Shown: positions 40,746-52,527, numbered from the stretch's first letter. The stretch: DNA of 64,000 bases from Ophiura sarsii (GCA_035610835.1 CM069455.1:18737874-18801873); one strand, 5' to 3'. Program-made: numbers and translations. The notes: a model not told the origin generated them from the sequence alone.

Positions 40746-42331
40746 GTAAGTGAAACAAGTTTTGTGAAACAGGTTGGCGGCGAAAACAATCTTTTTCTTT
40801 TACGCGACAGTACTCAGTTATCTCGCCTCGGGATATGAAGCGTGGCCTTTTATGCAGTTCTGTACATATTTTGTCGTTGTATTACTGCCATGACTGCAGG
40901 GAAAGGTTACCATCTTTTATCTATTGTCAGTGTTTTATGTATAATGTAAGTGTTGTATGTGTATTTATTATTATAAAGTGCTTTGATCTTTTTGGAAAGG
41001 CGCTCAATAAACCTCTGATATTATTATTATTATTAGTTTAGAATATTCTTGATCAAGTTCAGGAGGACTGTTTTAATAAGATGATTGATGAAAAATATTC
41101 TTGATAAAGTTCATGAGGACTGTTTTAATGAGATGAATGATGACATTCTTTATATCTAGTCCAAGGAAAACCACTTACTTGTGGACGTTTCGGAAACGAG
41201 CTGTTTCCTTTATCAGCGTATCCTGAGTACAAACTACTTTCTTAAGATAAAGGTAGATGTTCCGATTTTCAACTTGAAGTTTTCTATATATTCGACATGA
41301 AAGGTCATCCTCCAAAAAGTCATATTCCAAAGTTTGAGTTGCATAACTCTAATGGTTCTTATTTTAGACACACAAGATGCCGTGAAATGTGCCCATTGAG
41401 TTGTACACAAACTATATTGGTGGTTATCCACTTTTTCGCGGTAATTCGATGTTATTTCACCGATTTCTTCGTAATCATACTGATTTGGACCGTCAAATTT
41501 CAGTATGTTAATCAGAAAAATATGATCTTTCATATGATATGAAAATCTCCATATGTTTGAGCAAAATCTGTGTTATGAAAATGTGATCGGGTCATCTACC
41601 TTTAAGGTAAAGGTTTCCAGCGACGATCGATATTATTTTTGTAATCAGGTCCAGGTAACAAATTATCATAATATTCTGTGTGTGTTCTATTACTAATACC
41701 ATTTGGAGAAAGCTTGAGGAATGGATCCTACCCAAATTGTGAAAGAAGGGTTTCGCTTTACGATAAGGACGCTCTCTTCGGCAAATTCCCCATTGGTAAT
41801 CATCTTGCTCTTACTAAAATCATTTTAATCGCGAAATTTGCTGTATACAGAAATAGATGCAATGGTTCAATCAAAACCGACTTTTCAAAATATCCAACTT
41901 TATATCATTAAGTACCATAACACTGAAAACACATGTTGGAAAAATCTTTAAAGCATATCCTATATACTAAAGAATGGGACTTCTTTATCATACTATTTTC
42001 TATAAATGCCTTTATATTTTGTAATTTCAGTGTGTTACGTTATCCTACGTACGTATATTTACCATTGTTTGTATGCCTATCTAGTTCACTTTTTGATGTT
42101 ACTCAAACAGTTATCCACACTCATTATGTATCCTATTTTGTTTGTCATAGCGGATGTAAAATAAATTTTAAAAAAAATGTTTTTTTTTTTTTTTATGATG
42201 AAAATAAAATAAAATAACGTATACAGTCCTTTTATGATTCGAATAATTTAAATCAAATTGACCGTCCTTAGAAATAAGTTTAAAAATGAACTTGTACATG
42301 TAGTGTTAATACTTTTGTTTTCCTGTTTCAG
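40746..42331 (+). other. 5' UTR intron of GPCR copy 1
   Basis: GTAAGT donor and TTTTCCTGTTTCAG acceptor, both conserved in the paralog. It contains a SINE-like tail (TTTGGAAAGGCGCTCAATAA near 40995), a piggyBac-type MITE and a stretch homologous to the palindrome arms at 57.5-58.4 and 61.4-62.4 kb. Confidence 0.65.
41251..41601 (+). mobile_element. piggyBac-type MITE, copy 2, inside the GPCR intron
   Basis: Same element as 15456-15799 in the opposite orientation. The right side is CATCTACCT followed by TTAA (41602-41605); the left TTAA has become ATAA. The paralogous introns at 58.2 and 61.6 kb lack it, so it inserted after the duplication. Confidence 0.85.
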
Positions 42332-43129
42332 ATTGAGGAGCTATACAGTTTATGTAACTTCAAGCCAGGAAACAGTAAGCATGGTAAGCGTCTACAAATT
42401 CGGCGACTTCCTGGCAGCTTGCGAGATATAGTTGTATGTGTATACCAAAAACAAATAATAATAATAATAATAATAAAAACAGTGTTTATATAGCGCACTG
42501 TGGATCACAATCCCTCAGAGCGCTTTACAATATGATATATCATAAAAACAATAAAAATACAAGCAAATCAATAATAATAAAAAAAATTGCAAGACCAACA
42601 ATTGCACATTACATCAAGCCCTGATATATCATAACATTTACAGACCAGCTGTGATTATATAAAAAGTACATTAATTGCACATCAAAAACAATTAGAAGTC
42701 AAATGAACACACTATGAAGAATACACTCGAAAAAATGCATACATACAGCCATCCCCGAGTCAAGTCTCGAAAATGACTACATGAAGACAAAGCATACGTG
42801 AAGCCATCTTCGAGACAAGTCTCGAAAATGACTACATGTAGTAAATTAACACACATCATGTACATAATACAACAAAATATAATTAAAATAACCATGAAAT
42901 ACAACAGTAATGGAGGATTGTTAAGCATGAGAGACCCACGGACAGAGGCCGTGTAGCGTGTCAGTGGATCTCACATACCTAATACCATATCATATAATAA
43001 CAAGGCAACATATTAATTACAGAGACCAACTGACAGATCCGTGGATACATCAGTGTACCTCACATGTATATACATACAATTATTACAAACATAATACTCT
43101 TTTCAATATCTTGAAGTGCATGAACAAAC
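42332..43129 (+). other. 5' UTR part of exon 2 with a SINE-like insertion
   Basis: Homology with the paralog holds at 42332-42453 and resumes at about 43080. The inserted 600-odd bases include AAT repeats, GTTTATATAGCGCACTGTGG and GAGCGCTTTACAA, words of a widespread animal SINE, plus a 60-bp tandem pair around CAAGTCTCGAAAATGACTAC. The paralog has a leader of about 177 bases here. Confidence 0.55.
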
Positions 43130-45154
43130 ATGGCAAATTACAACAAATCTGCGGACTACTTTGTGACTTTTACAAACGACACCGGTCTGAAACTGCCTCT
43201 AGGACAAACAGGAATGAACTTGAGCTTGGCTATTTTCGTCATCATCTCCATTCTTAGTGTATTCGGCAACATCATAGCCATCGTAATTCTCCATAGGCAA
43301 CACAAAACTTTGCGTCGTGTCTGCCACGTGTTCATAGCAAGCCTTGCCTTCGTGGATTGTGTAACAGGGATCCACGTTCTGTTCTTCATTCTTCAACTTA
43401 AGCGTATAGGCAACCATGGCAACAGCAGTGTCGTTGGCTGTATCTTCGGCAACATGTTTTCCATGGCCGTTGGAGTCATTTCATACAATCATCAGTTCAC
43501 AATTGCGGTCGACAGAATGTTAGCCGTGCTGTACCCTTTTCAATATAGTCACTTTTCCAAGAAACTTTCCTACGGTTACGTCATATCATCGTGTGCCTGG
43601 TTCTTGTCCATCGTGGAAACTATCGCCGTCTATCTGGCCTGGGCTTTCCCATGTCAAGAGGATATCATTCTAGCGCGTGGCTGCTCCATACGTGTCTTAT
43701 TTGGTGAAAATAGTATGAAATTTATTCAATACAGTTTGTTCCGGTTTCTGGTATGGAATGTTTTGACTGCCGTGTGCTATTTGATCATTTATTGCGCAAT
43801 GCGAAGGCGTGCGCGTGTTAGATTTGCTCCTCATTTGGAAAAGGTGGATCAACCTTCTGCGGTCGGTAATCAAGGACATTCCAGCTTCCATGAGAACCGT
43901 AACCAATCCCCTGGGGTAAAGCAACTGCAACCATGGCAACTCCCAAATCATTTTGGAGTAGGTACGGGTAGGAATAAAAGTCTTCAAGGCACGTATTACG
44001 TGAACAACCCTGCTGGTAGCGTGGTCGTGAACAACCCTGCCGGTAGCATGGACGTGAACAATCCTGTCGGTAGCGTAGACGTGATCAATCCTGACTGTAG
44101 CGTGGACGTGAACAACACTGCCGGTAGCGTGGACGTGAACAATCCTGCCGATAGCATGGACGTGAACAATCCTGCCTGTAGCGTGGACGTGAACAACCCT
44201 GCCGGTAGCATGGACGTAAACAACCCTGTCGGTAGCGTGAACGTGATCAATCCTGCCTGTAGCGTGGACGTGAACAACCCTGCCGGTAGCGTGGACGTGA
44301 AGAATCCTGCCGATAGCATGGACGTGAACAATCCTGCCTGTAGCGTGGACGTGAAAAGCCCTGCCGGTAGCTTGGACGTGAACAACCCTGTCGGTAGCGT
44401 GGTCGTGAACAACCCTGCCGGTAGCGTGGACGTGAACAACCCTACCGGTATCGTGGACGTGAACAACCCTGCCAGTTGCGTGGACGTGAACAACCCTGCC
44501 GGTAGCGTGGACGTGAACAATCCTGTCAGTAGCATGGACGTGAACAATCCTGCCGGTAGCATGGACGTGGACAGCCCCGCCGATAGCGTGGACGTAAACA
44601 ATCCTGCCGGTAGCGTGGACGTGAACAATCCTGTCAGTAGCATGGACGTGAACAACCCTGCCGGTAGCGTGGACGTGAACAATACTGCTGGTAGCGTGGA
44701 CGTAAACAACCCTGCCGATAGCGTGGACGTGAACAACCCTGCTGGTAGCGTCGACGTGAACAACCCTACCGATAGCGTGAACGTGAACAATCCTGCCGGT
44801 AGCGTGGACGTGAACAACAAGGCCGATGTCGATAAACACAAGAACAATACGGCCGATAGAACGCACGTATACAACAAAAAGGCTGATATGAGGCGTCAGA
44901 ACTGGAAGATTTCACGGGCGCTTTTCGCGACAACGCTGGCGCAAACCTTGTGTCTTCTGCCTTACGAGTTGTATTTTCTCATCACAATGGTGTTTCCCAT
45001 GGTGCCCATTCCAGTTTGGTACATGCTCTTTTCTCAGGTCATGGTTATTGCCAACTCGGCAGTGAATCCGTTCGTGTACCACAAATTGTTACCGCACTTT
45101 GCTAAAACATTAGAGAAATTGTTGACACGGTGTCGAAATGGTTTCCAAAATTGA
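43130..45154 (+). CDS. Class A GPCR with 30-unit tandem repeat in intracellular loop 3
   Basis: 674 codons in one exon. Rhodopsin-family landmarks are all present: N-glycosylation-like NDT near residue 16, TM1 with FGN47, TM2 SLAFVD76, TM3 starting C104 and ending D128-R129-M, TM4 W157, an extracellular loop with C175 and C185, TM5 to about residue 223 followed by RRRARVR, TM6 with CLLPYE, and TM7 with NPFVY (646-650). Between TM5 and TM6, residues 291-560 are 30 units of VNNPAGSVD. The third loop is thus about 360 residues, far longer than usual. The DRY motif reads DRM. The ligand cannot be named from motifs. It sits in the plasma membrane and presumably couples to G proteins. A paralog lies at 55446-57008. 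Confidence 0.93.
   Translation: MANYNKSADYFVTFTNDTGLKLPLGQTGMNLSLAIFVIISILSVFGNIIAIVILHRQHKTLRRVCHVFIASLAFVDCVTGIHVLFFILQLKRIGNHGNSSVVGCIFGNMFSMAVGVISYNHQFTIAVDRMLAVLYPFQYSHFSKKLSYGYVISSCAWFLSIVETIAVYLAWAFPCQEDIILARGCSIRVLFGENSMKFIQYSLFRFLVWNVLTAVCYLIIYCAMRRRARVRFAPHLEKVDQPSAVGNQGHSSFHENRNQSPGVKQLQPWQLPNHFGVGTGRNKSLQGTYYVNNPAGSVVVNNPAGSMDVNNPVGSVDVINPDCSVDVNNTAGSVDVNNPADSMDVNNPACSVDVNNPAGSMDVNNPVGSVNVINPACSVDVNNPAGSVDVKNPADSMDVNNPACSVDVKSPAGSLDVNNPVGSVVVNNPAGSVDVNNPTGIVDVNNPASCVDVNNPAGSVDVNNPVSSMDVNNPAGSMDVDSPADSVDVNNPAGSVDVNNPVSSMDVNNPAGSVDVNNTAGSVDVNNPADSVDVNNPAGSVDVNNPTDSVNVNNPAGSVDVNNKADVDKHKNNTADRTHVYNKKADMRRQNWKISRALFATTLAQTLCLLPYELYFLITMVFPMVPIPVWYMLFSQVMVIANSAVNPFVYHKLLPHFAKTLEKLLTRCRNGFQN
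44000..44809 (+). repeat. 27-bp coding minisatellite, 30 units
   Basis: Units of GTGAACAACCCTGCCGGTAG plus CGTGGAC, exactly in frame, ending at the partial unit from 44810. Variants (NPVGSVD, INPACSVD, NNPADSMD) recur in order, suggesting duplication of multi-unit blocks. Long antisense frames across it result from the stop-free unit. Confidence 0.98.
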
Positions 45155-45617
45155 TGGCATGCAGAGGGTAACGAAGCTCATTTTTCCACATCAAAAATTA
45201 TTGGGCAACACCAGCACTGTCTATCTCTAGTACTCCGTAGGATGTTGCATAAAATCGATCGACCTCAAACGGTCGGTTGATGGTTTACACCGAATGGGCG
45301 GTTGTTGTATTTCGGTGCCACCGTAACAACCGTAATTTTCGGTAGAAACTATTCACCGAAAATGCGTTGTTTACACCGAACTCTAATCGGTTTTTAGGCA
45401 ACTCTCTCAACATTATTTCACCGATTTTCAGTACCGCGGTCTTTCCATATTGGCGAATACAACCACTTTTCCTTACCCTACCCTTAAGAGGTGCTTAAAA
45501 CTAGAATCGGAAAGTATGCATGACAAAATCCTCAATTTAAAAGACTTGACAGTTAGAACAATTGCGTAAATGCCTAGGATATTTGATTAATTATGATTAA
45601 TGGGACATCACATCATG
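45155..45617. other. 3' flank of GPCR copy 1
   Basis: The first 80 bases match the flank of copy 2 (GGGCAACACCAGCACT), then homology stops near 45230. 45260-45440 has recurrent CACCGAA and TTCGGT words in both orientations, possibly an old element. No clear polyadenylation signal close by. Confidence 0.5.
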
Positions 45618-46572
45618 TAGGGGAGAGCGGGGAGTGTACGCCGTATGGGCAGGTTCGCCCACCACGTGATTCTCATATTTGCAGTCACTGGTTGAATTTG
45701 GCGAACACACAATAGATACAGTAATATGTGCAAGTTTCTCACATTAATGTGACAGATCACCATAACATGTTTGTCAACTTACTATCCAAAAACCAGTTTT
45801 GCCTCGCAAAAGTGAATTTTCTTCCATTTTCAATATTGATTTTTGTCCAAAAATATTCGCTGCGATGGTTTTAATGTAAATTATCATTAGGTAGGTATGG
45901 GATTGATTATGGATTTGATGCAGTTAACAACCCATCAATGTATGTGGGACATCCGTGGTATAGGTCAATGCACTTATTGCGCTATATGGGGCACATACGC
46001 CCTATGATGATGGGTCAGGTTCGCCAATAGGAATTTATATAGTTATGATTTTGCATAATTTCAAAATTGTAATTTTCCTCTTAAAGGATAATTGTAATTA
46101 TAAAAATAGTTATCAGGAATGGAGAAACACTAATATTAGAGGAAAATATTTCAAAATGTGGTATTTCTTATTACTTTTGAATTCTGAACGAGTATGTTCC
46201 GCAAAAGTGCCCCACCCCTATATTTTGGAACCTAAATTTTATTTTAGAATAAAATAACGAAGAATAACGAATATAATATGTATTGAATATTATGGTACTG
46301 TGTGTAGCCTAATTCTGAGCCTAGGGCGAACTTGCCCCGGCCTAGCTATGGGCGAACCTACCCCGGCGTCGGGCAAGTTCTTCTTTTTGAGACACCTGTC
46401 TTTATAATTTACTCTTGCCTTTACAGTAAGGCCTAGAGTACTGAGATCATCGTCGTATGTAGCCAATATATCAATATTTCACATAATATCAATAGGTCAA
46501 TTCAATGTTTAAAATTGGCGTCTCTAGACCTCTTCAAATCAAAATGGGGCGAACACTTCCCGCTCTACCCTA
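45618..46572. mobile_element. Non-autonomous DNA element with GGGGAGAGCGGG ends (955 bp)
   Basis: Starts TAGGGGAGAGCGGGGAGTG and ends CACTTCCCGCTCTACCCTA, flanked by CATG on both sides (45614-45617 and 46573-46576). The interior repeats GGGCGAACNTNCCCC-type words (GGCAGGTTCGCCCAC, GGGCGAACTTGCCCC, GGGCGAACCTACCCC). Superfamily not assigned. No transposase. Confidence 0.75.
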
Positions 46573-46576
46573 CATG

Positions 46577-47417
46577 CACACTGGCTATAAAATGTGAATA
46601 TCATCTAGTTAAATTTTGAGAGATCTTTCAAATGTGTGTTCTTTTACTGGAAATATGGGCGATTACGATGACATTTCTAAGCTCGTCAGAGATGTAGTCT
46701 CTTCATGGCTGTCTTTTGGAAAATCAAGCAGGCACCCTATGGTAATAATAAGGCCTACCTAATTAAAACGATTATTTGTATGACCCCCTTACCAGTCAGC
46801 TGTAGAACGTGGCCCGTTTCAATTGAGGGCGCTCTATTTAGTGGCGCACTGCCGTCATTTTTTACACGGCGATTCATCAAGTGACGGAAGTCCGTCGCCC
46901 GCCGGAATACGAACAAGAACCACTTTTCAATAGAGGGCTTGGGAACGGGACTGCGTTTCCAAAGGAACGGCCTCACGTCACAGTAATCTTCAAAATTCAT
47001 AAAAGCCGATTTTGCTTATTTTAAACAACTAAAATAACTCTCTTATCACAGAGATAACCGTTACAAAGGCATCAATTCTGAATACTATAGGGCTTATATT
47101 AAATGTAAAAATTATCACACTTACCCTAAAAATCTTATAAAATGGTGTAATCTCGTCTAGAAAATGGCGGTTTCATCGCAGCAAACCGGTCAAAAAAGTC
47201 ATAATTTTAGCATGTGTCGTCGTGTGATGTTTGTTGTTTACATGGTCGGTCCGTACGGACACACGCTTGGGTTCTGAAGGGACCAGGCTCAAGCAAAATG
47301 CTCAGGCCAGGCTTAAAGAGGCCTTTTTCATTCTATCTAGATAAGAACTTCATCATTTGGCAAGTTATTTTTTGTACCAGTGTATACAAAATTAAATATG
47401 GACGACTGTTCATGAGG
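46577..47417. other. Unannotated DNA
   Basis: The phrase ACCAGGCTCAAGCAAAATGC with CCAGGCTTAAA (47281-47320) recurs at 59888-59920, a small dispersed repeat. Nothing else recognised. Confidence 0.4.
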
Positions 47418-47501
47418 GAAATGGGGTGAACTATAATTTCCCTAAGGTGATCTGGAGACCGTAAGCCTACTATTTCCCTAAGCCGAAGTTCACCCCATTT
47501 C
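47418..47501. repeat. Short inverted repeat
   Basis: GAAATGGGGTGAAC at 47418 pairs with GTTCACCCCATTTC at 47488, and two TTTCCCTAAG words lie between. It may be the 3' end structure of the adjacent retroelement fragment or a tiny MITE. Confidence 0.5.
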
Positions 47502-47990
47502 ACGAATAAAGAGCAGGTTACTAGCGATGTCTCTAAATTCCAATTTTACCTTATCGAATGAGTTTTTCGGCGCTTTTTTGTAGGCTCTTGTGACTGATGT
47601 GGTGATTAATTCGTCGGAGTTTTCTTTGCTGACCTTGTAGAAGTTCCTAGTTTTGTCGGCGGCTACAAGCATATCATCTTGTTTTTAACGTTCCTAAGGT
47701 CCTCTCGGAGTTTACTTTGGAAGGCGCACTTGGTGTTGTTTGTCTTGATGTTTGATGTTAATTCATAAAGTCCGTCTTCGAATGGCTTTTAGTTCTGGAA
47801 TCGAGGGAGTCGGCTTGTTACTTTTAAATCCATATGTTTCCTTTTTGTTATTGTTTTCCGGTTTCCTTTCAAGAAGAAGAAGGCTTTCCAGCGCATGCGA
47901 TGAATCAGGCTCCCCGTTTTCTCAATCCTCTTCTTCAAATAGACACGATGAGAGGGGATGGGGATATCCTTGGTGCTGTAATTCAAGTTG
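47490..47990 (-). pseudogene. Penelope-like retroelement fragment
   Basis: On the minus strand, broken frames read NYSTKDIPIPSHRVYLKKRI, RMRWKAFFFLKG, then PFEDGLYELTSNIK, KLREDLRNVKNKDD, and finally MLVAADKTRNFYKVSKEN with TRAYKKAP. The order (RMRWKAFFFL, then ADKT-N-Y, then TYKK-like) is the N-terminal region before the RT of Penelope-like elements found widely in invertebrates. Only this part is present and it is frameshifted. Confidence 0.65.
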
Positions 47991-48191
47991 TGGATCGGGT
48001 GATAGCATAAAGTGCTCTACCAAGAAGGGAGCGAAATAATAAAATATCAAAATGATGCATTGCCCCTATCAAAAGTGTTCAATTCCTGAGAAGAGCGTAA
48101 AATGCTTTCCGCGTAACGTAATGTTTTTTCTGGATGGCCATATTTTACCAGACCACCAGCTCATCCTGTTTTCTAATTCTATTGACTATTG

Positions 48192-48861
48192 CAGTAGCGT
48201 ATCTCCCGGGGGTCAGGGGGGGGGGGGGGCAGAGTGCCCCCCCCCCCCCCCCCCAGACAGCTTTGATCGGGAAGGCCAGCTCACACTACCGGGCTAAAAA
48301 AAATCGATGAGAAGGGAAGAAGGGAGGGAAGAGAGGAAGAAAAAAGGGGAAAGGAAAGGGAAAAGGGGAAGGAAAGGAAAAGAAAGTAAAGGAAAGGGAG
48401 GAACAGAAAAAGAGAAGGAAAAGGGAAAGGAAAGGGAGAAGAGGAAGATAAAAGGGAAAAGGAAAGAGAAAATCTACGGGATTTACTTAATTCTCTTCTA
48501 AATGACAACTTTGCCCCTTGCCCGGTAAGATGATGGGTAATTGAGTATAAAAATGGCAAATTTTCTCGCTGGTAGCGCGAATTTGTCCAGGTATATCATT
48601 ATAAAAGCCCGTTTGAAAGAAAAATGTACCTTAATAATGGCCAGATTCGTGTAGATATGTTGTTCAATTTTCGCGCGCTGCGCGCGCATCTACTTTAGGA
48701 TGCAACGTCATTCGCTGGAATAAACAACCCAGCTGCGCAATTTTTTAACTTAATAATAGGGTCGAACTGGTTTTCACCGGGAAAAAATACCCTTTGCCCC
48801 CCCCCCCCCCCACCCCCCCCCCCCCCCCCCCCCCCTGAAAAAGACCCCAGATACGCCACTG
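48192..48861. mobile_element. hAT-type MITE with purine tract and poly-C runs (670 bp)
   Basis: Ends CAGTAGCGTATCT and AGATACGCCACTG, with 8-bp flanks GACTATTG and GATTATTG (one mismatch). The interior holds a G run and a C run (48218-48254), a purine strand of about 170 bases (48300-48470), a CGCGCGCTGCGCGCG palindrome near 48673 and another long C tract (48799-48834). Same family as 25347-25839. Confidence 0.9.
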
Positions 48862-48869
48862 GATTATTG

Positions 48870-50621
48870 TTTTCATTTTTCATTATTATGATCCAACTTT
48901 ATGACTGATCAGTGATTACCTACCTTAAGACACTTATTATTTACATGTAGATCACTGAATGAGATAAGGGTCGAGGAACATCTCAAACTCACCTATGCAA
49001 CAATGGTTTTAGTGATGTTTGGCTGGAATTTATTATCAGTAATTTGGACTCAAAATTGTATAGAATGCTCGGTTGTCCAATTAATATCACCACGCCTTAC
49101 ATACACACTAAACATGCTAAAGAAGCCCATTATGCATATGTTATCCTTGACCAATTCTGCAAATCATACCTTAAACGTGCGTGGGCTGTTAGATGTAATA
49201 TCATGAACTCAAAATGGGTCTTTTTATTGAGACTATTGTATTATTGTATACGTGACTATAATAATTATTAACATGATTAATGTTCTTTCGTTTTGTCAAT
49301 TATTGTATGTATATATTATGAACGCACCGTCGGGTAGACGAGTGCCACTGTTGTAAAAGTGTATGTTCAAATAAATAGATTATTGATATTCCACTTATGT
49401 GTGTCAATAACTTGGATATGCTGTATTATTATACCAGGTGTCCCTAAAAACATTGTGCACATGTTTGCGCAACTTGTTGACCATGAAGTCCTACAGTTTG
49501 GTGTAATATATTTATACACACGGAAAGGAAAAACACTCAGCTTTCAGATACCGTTTATTTTATCTGATTTGGATTAATCAATCCTGAGATACCCAGTTAA
49601 TCAAAGCTACCCAATATCGACGTTGTGCCACTTTACCATGTTTACAGTTTCAAAGGTTTACTCCTAAGATACAACTTCCACTTGTACGATTGCCCTTCAC
49701 CAGTGTTATGCAAAATAACATTTTTGTATCGAGATTGAATATATTTAAGAAGAACTTTCTGAGAGAGTCAGGCAGAGGTGTGCAGATGGGGGTCGGCCAA
49801 TTTTTTTTGTACTTTGGGATAAGATACATGTCCATGAAGATTTACAATGATGGTAATAAAAAATTCTGGGTACCCCCCTACTGGGAGATATATGACCCCC
49901 CTACTAATCACCCTTAATAGTACATTTTCAGAAGTGAAAAAAGTAATTTTTCACAATTTTCAGACTAGTGCCAATTACTGACAACATTATAATATCATTT
50001 CAGTTATGCTTTCCATCAAACATTCATCTTTTGTCTTTACAATGCAATAATTAAAAAAAATTAAGATATTGGATTGTTCCATTTTTAGAGGGGGGTATAA
50101 TGGTATTTTCAGGGTTTTCATTAAATGGAGAAAAGGCAAAATGAAGGTCAAGTTTGCAATAGCATAGCAAAATTGCCAGTGATTTTTTTTTTATTGTTGT
50201 TTTCCTCAGAGCACCAATAGACATAGATGAAACAATTCAACAAATAAAAACGACGGAGACTTGTTCATTATTAATATATTCACACCATATACTCGGGCCA
50301 TTTTCTGAAAATACAGATTTTAGTATTTTCATACTTGGCGTTAATTTAGTAAATTAGTTCTCTCAACTGAATGAATGTTGCGGTTAAAATAATTATTTCT
50401 TACAAACAAGACCAATATTGTTCATTTCTACAAATAAAGTTAATAGGATAAAATACAATTGGACTGTTCCATTATTTTCATGGGTAATTCATACAAAAAA
50501 ATCCTGAATATTTGAAAAGTCAGGTTTTGTGATGATGCATCGTAACATAAAACTCGTGCTAGTATATTAAGCAAATGACAATAATATTCTTTAAATGTAC
50601 TTACAATAGTGCGATGGAAAT
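48870..50621. other. Unannotated AT-rich DNA
   Basis: A mariner-like left end (ACCAGGTGTCCCTAAAAAC at about 49435) has no partner. Several GGGGGG or CCCCCC patches (49870-49905, 50090) recall the MITE at 50622. No gene recognised. Confidence 0.4.
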
Positions 50622-50648
50622 GTGCTATTCCATAAGTTAATGGTACCA

Positions 50649-50679
<31 letters not shown>

Positions 50680-50858
50680 ATAGAAGGCAAACATTTGTTA
50701 ACAGACAATTCTGGGAATTCCTATGCCTTCTATACCATTCTGAAGGGACATGGATGTTTCCTGGGAATTCTCACCAGCGAAAAAGTAGTTTGAAGACTTC
50801 ACACACCTTCCATGTGGGGTGGGGGGGGGGGGGGTACCATTAATATCAGGAATAGCCC
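50622..50858. mobile_element. MITE with GCTATTCC ends, poly-C and poly-G blocks
   Basis: The left portion GCTATTCCATAAGTTAATGG plus TACCACC and the right portion GGGTACCATTAATATCAGGA plus ATAGC are inverted repeats. Inside are a 27-base C run, one GGGAATTCC unit like the array at 53.4 kb, and a G run of about 15. The target duplication is not clear. Confidence 0.7.
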
Positions 50859-52427
50859 AAAATGAGACTATTCCACTCATTAAAGAGGGGTGTTTTGTTA
50901 TATCCGGGCAGTATGAATTTGCAATACGTTCAGTTCCAATGATGACATTGTACAATTTATATTTTTAAGACAGCACTGTTCATGCTATGCCATAGTTTTC
51001 TAGGAGAATTTATAGTTACAGAAATAGTTATTTCCATGTAAGATCCGACTATCTGACATGTTGGTTCAATCTCCCAACTATCAAAATAGTGTAGTATGTA
51101 TATCAATACAATACATATTTTGTTGATAATATACTGTAAGCTATTAACATACGCCTAATGCTATAAATATATTGTGCATGCAAACTCCAAAAGATTTAGA
51201 ATTGATAATATAACTTTGATTTGATGGCTGGTTTGATAGCTGTGTTTTTGTTATAAATACATTTGTTGGGGTGTTTGTTTTTCATTTACAAAGACATAAA
51301 ACGCCTATTCAAAAGTACTTTGTCTATACTTAGACTACTGTTATGATCACTGCACATAATATTGTTAATCAGAGCTGCGACACACATGAGCGTCAACTCC
51401 GGGTTGACAGTCATGAAGTATTTCCATTAAAAAAAAGTAAAATTAAAGACTCGCGCCGAGCATCTCTCTTTCATTAGCGTTTGGGCCAGACTCCCCCATG
51501 TAATATATGGCTGTGGGGGGGTCGCCACTCCTCCCGCACAACGAGTCTGTTTTACTACCCAACATGAATTAATGCCGGAACGAAACGTTTGCTCAAATAT
51601 GATACCCGGGATGATACCCTTTTCAAAGACTTCTTTAAAAAATGTTGTTACTATTTCATAAGTCACTTTATGGTTAGAGTTTGACAATTTTGACACCCGG
51701 TTGAGTAACTTATTTCACAATGTTATTTCTCGTTTTTTATAAAGAGAAAGGAACTTCTGATCTAACTTTCAGTTAGAGATTCACTTTAGGCTAAATATTA
51801 GCCAATATATCGATCATCTAAAGTATCTGTAAGTGTTGAAAAACACCATTTGCTAGTCAAACCTTCACCCCTATTTAATATAGGCCTAATGGAATAATCC
51901 AAGAGTACTTAATGACATTCACACTTCAATTTCAGTGAGATTCAATTTAGGCTAAATGTTAGCCAATATCGATCATCTAAAGAAGGCCTACCAAGGCCGC
52001 CTACCTGTAAGTGTCGCAAAACACCATTTGATTGTCAAAACTACAGGACGTTCACAGTTTAAAACAAACAATAAAGAACAAGTAATACCAAGACTTCCAC
52101 ATACATACAGTGTGTTGCCTTCTCATTGAATGAATTGCCACACCTACAAAAGATTTTGAACATTTGAATAGTACCCCTGTGAAAGAATGGAACAATCCAA
52201 CATCATTATACTTTTAAAATGTATTTTATATATTTTGTAGTCTTTTGCAATCAATATCATGATATTTCACTGAAGAAATAGTGAGTATTACTGAAAAAAA
52301 TACAACGATTCACAAGTGCTACCGCAAGCATATAACGGACATCAAATGCAGCGCCGACTAGCGACCAGCTGAACAATAGGAATCGAACCACGGCTAAACA
52401 TCAATGGTCGCTTGCCCTGATGTCGAT
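50859..52427. other. Mostly unannotated, with a two-unit repeat
   Basis: At 51766-51880 and 51932-52045 the phrases AGGCTAAAT, TTAGCCAATAT, CGATCATCTAAAG and AAACACCATTTG recur in the same order, about 165 bp apart. Just before the gap, the minus strand carries GTGGTTCGATTCC, like a Pol III box B, but its partner region is in the gap. Confidence 0.45.
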
Positions 52428-52527
52428 NNNNNNNNNNNNNNNNNNNNNNNNNNNNNNNNNNNNNNNNNNNNNNNNNNNNNNNNNNNNNNNNNNNNNNNNN
52501 NNNNNNNNNNNNNNNNNNNNNNNNNNN
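52428..52527. other. Assembly gap (100 N)
   Basis: Exactly 100 Ns, the standard size for a gap of unknown length. Distances across it are unreliable. Confidence 1.

Noticed and set aside
43697..44877. Antisense ORFs of 389 and 293 codons across the GPCR repeat
   Set aside because: They exist only because the 27-bp unit has no stops in those frames; the sense frame has full GPCR homology on both sides.
48281..48559. Lys/Glu- or Ser/Phe-rich ORFs over the purine tract
   Set aside because: Composition artefact of a GA-only strand; the same occurs at 54.7 and 55.2 kb.
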